Assembly (NCBI RefSeq): GCF_001598055.1
Contig: NZ_CP014844.1
Location: forward strand, 620,001-684,000
Direction of reading: 5' to 3'
Source of the DNA: Cupriavidus nantongensis
GTDB taxonomy: Bacteria; Pseudomonadota; Gammaproteobacteria; Burkholderiales; Burkholderiaceae
DNA length: 64,000 bases
Below are positions 61,115 through 64,000 of this stretch, one piece after another (positions within the stretch are counted from its first letter, which is position 1; each line of letters starts with the position of its first letter). The position numbers and the translations under genes were made by a program. Below the pieces are notes generated by a model, which was not told the DNA's origin, searched no databases, and saw only the letters and a list, made by a program, of their open reading frames with translations.

Positions 61115-62794
61115 ATGGGCGTTCTCCTTCACCTGTTATCGGGCGTGGCCCTGCTCGTCTGGGGCACCAACATCGTCAAGGTCGGCATCCTGCGCGTCTA
61201 TGGCGCCAATTTGCGCCACGTGCTGTCGACCAGCGTCTCCAACCGCTTCACCGCCTTCCTTGCCGGCCTGGGCGTGACCGGGCTGGTCCAGAGCAGCAAC
61301 GCCACCGCGGTCATCGTCAGTTCCTTCGTCGGCCAGGGCCTGATCGCCGTGGCGCCGGCGCTGGCGATCATGCTGGGCGCCAACGTCGGCACCGCGCTGA
61401 TGGTGCAGGTGTTCTCGCTGGACCTGTCGTGGCTGTCGCCGCTGCTGATCTTCGTCGGCGTGATCTGCCACCTGACCTGGAAGGGTAGCAAGCCCGGCCA
61501 CGTCGGCCGCGTGCTGATCGGCCTGGGGCTGATCACGCTGGCGCTGGAACTGATCTCGATCGCGACCCGGCCGGTGGTGCAGGCCGCCGGGGTCAAGGTG
61601 CTGTTCGCCTCGCTGACCGGCGATTCGGGGCTGGACATGCTGGTGGGCGCGTTCCTGACCATCCTGTGCTATTCCAGCCTGGCCGTGGTGCTGTTCTGCG
61701 GCGCGCTTGCGTCGGCCGGGGTGGTGTCGATCCACGTGGCGCTGGCGCTGGTGCTGGGCGCCAACCTGGGCTCGGGCGTGTCGGCGCTGCTGACCACCTC
61801 GGGCAACAACCAGCCGGGCAAGCGCGTGACGCTTGGCAACCTGCTGTCGCGCCTGCTGGGCTGCCTGATCGCGCTGCCGCTGCTGGGCCAGGCCGAGGAA
61901 CTGCTGGCGCTGGTCGACCATGAGCCGCAACGGCTGATCGTCAACTTCCACCTGCTGTTCAACGTCGCGCTGGCGGTGCTGCTGCTCGGCGCCACCGCGC
62001 CGCTGGCGCGCCTGTGCGAAAAGGTGCTGCCCGGGCGCAATACCGGCGACAGCCAGGTCACGCCGCGCCATCTCGATACCGCCGCGCTGTCGACGCCCAC
62101 GCTGGCGCTGTCCAACGCCGCGCGCGAGGTGCTGCGCATCGGCGACCGCATCGAGCAGATGCTCGACAACATGCTGCGCGTGCTGCGTACCAACGACGCC
62201 AAGCTGGCCACCGCCACCTGCCGCATCGACAACGAGGTCGACGACCTCTACACCGCGATCAAGCTCTACCTGACCCGCATCAGCCTGGAAGCGCTGGACG
62301 AGCGCGACGGCCAGCGCTGGACCGAGATCATCTCGCTCACCATCAACCTCGAACACGCGGGCGATATCATCGAGCGCATCCTGCTCGATACCAAGGACAA
62401 GAAGATCGCCCACAACCTGATGTTCTCCGAGGCCGGCATGCAGGAGATCGCCGAGATGCACGCGCGCCTGGTCGCCAACCTGCGGCTGGGTTTGTCGGTG
62501 TTTCTCAATGGCGACCTGAAGAGCGCGCAGGCGCTGATGGCGGAGAAGGCCAACTTCCGCGAACTGGAGCGCAAGTACGCACGCACCCATTTGCAGCGCG
62601 TGGCGGTCCAGACCGCGGAGAGCATCGAGACCAGCTCGCTGCACCTGGACGTGATCAGCGAACTGAAGCGGCTGAACTCGCTGTTCTGCGCTACCGCCTA
62701 TCCGGTGCTGGAGCAGGCCGGCGTGCTCAACCGCAGCCGCATGAAGGAAGATGATGTGACGCCGGTCTCGACCGTGCAGGCGGCGCGGCCCTGA
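61115..62794 (+). CDS. Na+/phosphate cotransporter family protein with PhoU-like domain
   Basis: NptA/PNaS-family transporter of 559 residues. About eight helices fill residues 1-310, with the duplicated QSS motif: VTGLVQSSNATAVIV is complete, while the second copy is degenerate (TILCYSSLAVVLF). LGANVGTALM and LGANLGSGVSALL are the paired GANxGT signatures. Residues about 340-545 form a PhoU-like four-helix domain (IEQMLDNMLRVL, ITINLEHAGDIIERILLDT). Phosphate import or export coupled to sodium is the family role. Confidence 0.93.
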   Translation: MGVLLHLLSGVALLVWGTNIVKVGILRVYGANLRHVLSTSVSNRFTAFLAGLGVTGLVQSSNATAVIVSSFVGQGLIAVAPALAIMLGANVGTALMVQVFSLDLSWLSPLLIFVGVICHLTWKGSKPGHVGRVLIGLGLITLALELISIATRPVVQAAGVKVLFASLTGDSGLDMLVGAFLTILCYSSLAVVLFCGALASAGVVSIHVALALVLGANLGSGVSALLTTSGNNQPGKRVTLGNLLSRLLGCLIALPLLGQAEELLALVDHEPQRLIVNFHLLFNVALAVLLLGATAPLARLCEKVLPGRNTGDSQVTPRHLDTAALSTPTLALSNAAREVLRIGDRIEQMLDNMLRVLRTNDAKLATATCRIDNEVDDLYTAIKLYLTRISLEALDERDGQRWTEIISLTINLEHAGDIIERILLDTKDKKIAHNLMFSEAGMQEIAEMHARLVANLRLGLSVFLNGDLKSAQALMAEKANFRELERKYARTHLQRVAVQTAESIETSSLHLDVISELKRLNSLFCATAYPVLEQAGVLNRSRMKEDDVTPVSTVQAARP

Positions 62795-62803
62795 AAGAAG
62801 CGG

Positions 62804-63289
62804 CTACAGCTTGTAGCCAAACTTCCGCAGCAACGCCTTTCGTTCTGCCACATCGGCCTCGGTCTCGATCCCCACCGGCGAGGCGCCGTCGATCACTGCC
62901 ACCACGCCGCGGCCGGCATCGGTCTGCGCGATGATCACTTGGGTCGGGTTCGCGGTGGCGCAATAGATCCGGCAAACCTCCGGCACGGCGCGCACCGCGC
63001 CCAGCACGTTCACCGGGAAGAAGCCGTCGCCGAGGAAGATCAGGAAGCTGTGCCCGGCGCCGATGGCGCGCGCGTTTTCGCAGGCCATGTCGATCAGGTG
63101 CTCGTCGGTGCCCGACCAGCGCACCAGCCGCTTGCCCGACGCCTCGCAGAACGCCAGCCCGAAGCGGATGCCGGGCACCGTGCCGACCAGCGCCTCGTGC
63201 AGGTCTTCCACGGTCTTGATGAAGTGCGACTGGCCGAAGATAAAGTTGGTGGCTTCCGGCTTGGTAACCGGTACGACCGTCAGTTCCAT
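62804..63289 (-). CDS. Adenosine-specific kinase (DUF355 family)
   Basis: A 161-residue protein of the small adenosine-specific kinase family: IFGQSHFIKTVEDLHEALV, GIRFGLAFCEASGKRLVRWSGTD (in parts), GAGHSFLIFLGDGFFPVNVL, and CRIYCATANPTQVIIA. The family name comes from one structural study of an archaeal member and the activity is thinly supported. It is convergent with the Na/Pi gene, with only 9 bp between the stops. Confidence 0.88.
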   Translation of the reverse strand: MELTVVPVTKPEATNFIFGQSHFIKTVEDLHEALVGTVPGIRFGLAFCEASGKRLVRWSGTDEHLIDMACENARAIGAGHSFLIFLGDGFFPVNVLGAVRAVPEVCRIYCATANPTQVIIAQTDAGRGVVAVIDGASPVGIETEADVAERKALLRKFGYKL

Positions 63290-63403
63290 GGCGTGGCTCC
63301 TGTGCGATGGGTGTCGCTGTCCGCTTCATGGTAGGGCGCGAGGTAGCGAAAGCAAGCCGGCGCCTGCTATACCGGATGGGTTGGCCCACCACCGGAGCCG
63401 CCC

Positions 63404-63997
63404 ATGCCAGCCTTTTGCAGATGGCTTGCCGTGCTTGCCATCGTCCCGACGCTTGCTGCCGCGCAGGTCGCTCCGGCATCACAGCGCGAGGCCGCGCTGA
63501 CCGAGCTGCGGCACCCCAATGTCGTGGTGGTCTTGCGCCATGCCAGCGCGCCGGGCGTGGGCGACCCGCCCGGCTTCCGGCTGGCGGATTGCGCCACCCA
63601 GCGCAATCTCGACGCGCGCGGGCGCGAGCAGGCGGTGCGGCTGGGCGCGGGCTGGAAGGCGGCCGGCTTCCGGCCGACGCAGGTGTGGAGCAGCGCCTGG
63701 TGCCGCTGCCAGGACACCGCGCGTCTGATCGGGCTGGGACCGGTGCAGGTGCAGCCGCTGCTCAACTCATTCTTCGGCGCCGATGCGCAGCGCCGCGACG
63801 CGCAGGTCGCGCAGCTGTCGCGGCTGATCGACGGTCTCGACCCCCGCGGCGGGCCTTACCTGATGGTCACGCACCAGGTGGTTATCACCGCGCTGACCGG
63901 GCACGGTGCCGACAGCGGTGGTGGCGTGGTGATCGAGTTGCCGCAGGGCCAAACGGCTCGGCGCACGCGGGTGCTCCCGGCCGCTGGGCTGGACTAA
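63404..63997 (+). CDS. Secreted histidine phosphatase family protein
   Basis: A 197-residue protein with a signal peptide (MPAFCRWLAVLAIVPTLAAA). The histidine-phosphatase core has VVVLRHASAPG in place of the usual RHG, with the nucleophilic His present. TQRNLDARGREQAVRLG, WSSAWCRCQDTARLIG and the distal His in LMVTHQVVITALTG complete the site. It probably acts in the periplasm; the substrate is unknown. The frame ends six bases before the window edge. Confidence 0.88.
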   Translation: MPAFCRWLAVLAIVPTLAAAQVAPASQREAALTELRHPNVVVVLRHASAPGVGDPPGFRLADCATQRNLDARGREQAVRLGAGWKAAGFRPTQVWSSAWCRCQDTARLIGLGPVQVQPLLNSFFGADAQRRDAQVAQLSRLIDGLDPRGGPYLMVTHQVVITALTGHGADSGGGVVIELPQGQTARRTRVLPAAGLD

Positions 63998-64000
63998 TGT

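Overview
This is a high-GC (roughly two-thirds G+C) housekeeping stretch of a beta-proteobacterial main chromosome. Gene content, order and protein style point to Burkholderiaceae, most likely Cupriavidus. I see no prophage, insertion sequence, integrase or CRISPR array. About 68 protein genes and one tRNA (Gln, TTG) are supported. Most open frames antisense to these genes are shadows of high GC.

Layout. 0.0-6.2 kb: ctpA (cut by the window edge), gpmA, then rhodanese-grxC-secB-gpsA, a Bug-type binding protein and trmL. 6.3-8.1 kb: divergent comF and a BioC-like methyltransferase. 8.2-18.7 kb: a complete aa3/caa3-type cytochrome c oxidase locus behind a good sigma70 promoter: DUF2244, ctaC with fused cytochrome c, ctaD, small assembly protein, ctaG, DUF2970, ctaE, then SURF1, an SCO-like protein, ctaA, ctaB and sco. 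18.8-22.0 kb: rpoH with a perfect CIRCE operator upstream, pirin, ybiB. 22.1-26.2 kb: nitrate/nitrite ABC transporter nrtABD with the regulator gene nasT upstream. 26.4-33.9 kb: fumarylpyruvate/fumarylacetoacetate hydrolase and maleylpyruvate isomerase, ftsY, two M16 peptidases, rsmD, coaD, ferredoxin. 34.0-42.4 kb, mostly minus strand: phoX, then TPR protein-lolB-ispE-tRNA-Gln-prs-rplY-pth. 42.5-46.9 kb: mutM, a dynamin-like GTPase, mutY. 46.9-56.3 kb: LON-domain protein, then kdsD-lptC-lptA-lptB-rpoN-hpf-ptsN-hprK-rapZ on the minus strand, with a PsiF-repeat gene between hprK and rapZ. 56.5-64.0 kb: CPA2 antiporter, RHH protein, DJ-1/PfpI protein, apt, LysE exporter, Na/Pi transporter, adenosine-specific kinase and a secreted histidine phosphatase.

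The most informative signals are regulatory. The 392-bp gap between nasT and nrtA holds, in order on the minus strand, a sigma54 promoter (TGGCAT-N5-TTGC), two hairpins with 6-nt loops that both carry A1 and G4 (the published ANTAR target signature), and a strong intrinsic terminator just before the nrtA ribosome site. The predicted start of transcription falls on the first base of the first hairpin. This reads as a complete NasT antitermination leader. A perfect CIRCE (TTAGCACTC-N9-GAGTGCTAA) precedes rpoH, which would put the heat-shock sigma factor under HrcA control. Other points: kdsC is absent from its usual place between kdsD and lptC; MutY has a four-residue-longer spacer in its iron-sulfur cysteine motif; there are 8-bp and 12-bp tandem repeats after nrtD and before apt; and a 10-bp inverted repeat spans the mutM/TPR divergent region.

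Functionally the window combines terminal respiration and its haem and copper assembly line, nitrogen control (RpoN, PTS-Ntr, NasT/nitrate uptake), outer-membrane LPS and lipoprotein transport, translation and nucleotide housekeeping, and base-excision repair. All calls come from reading sequence alone; no database search was run.
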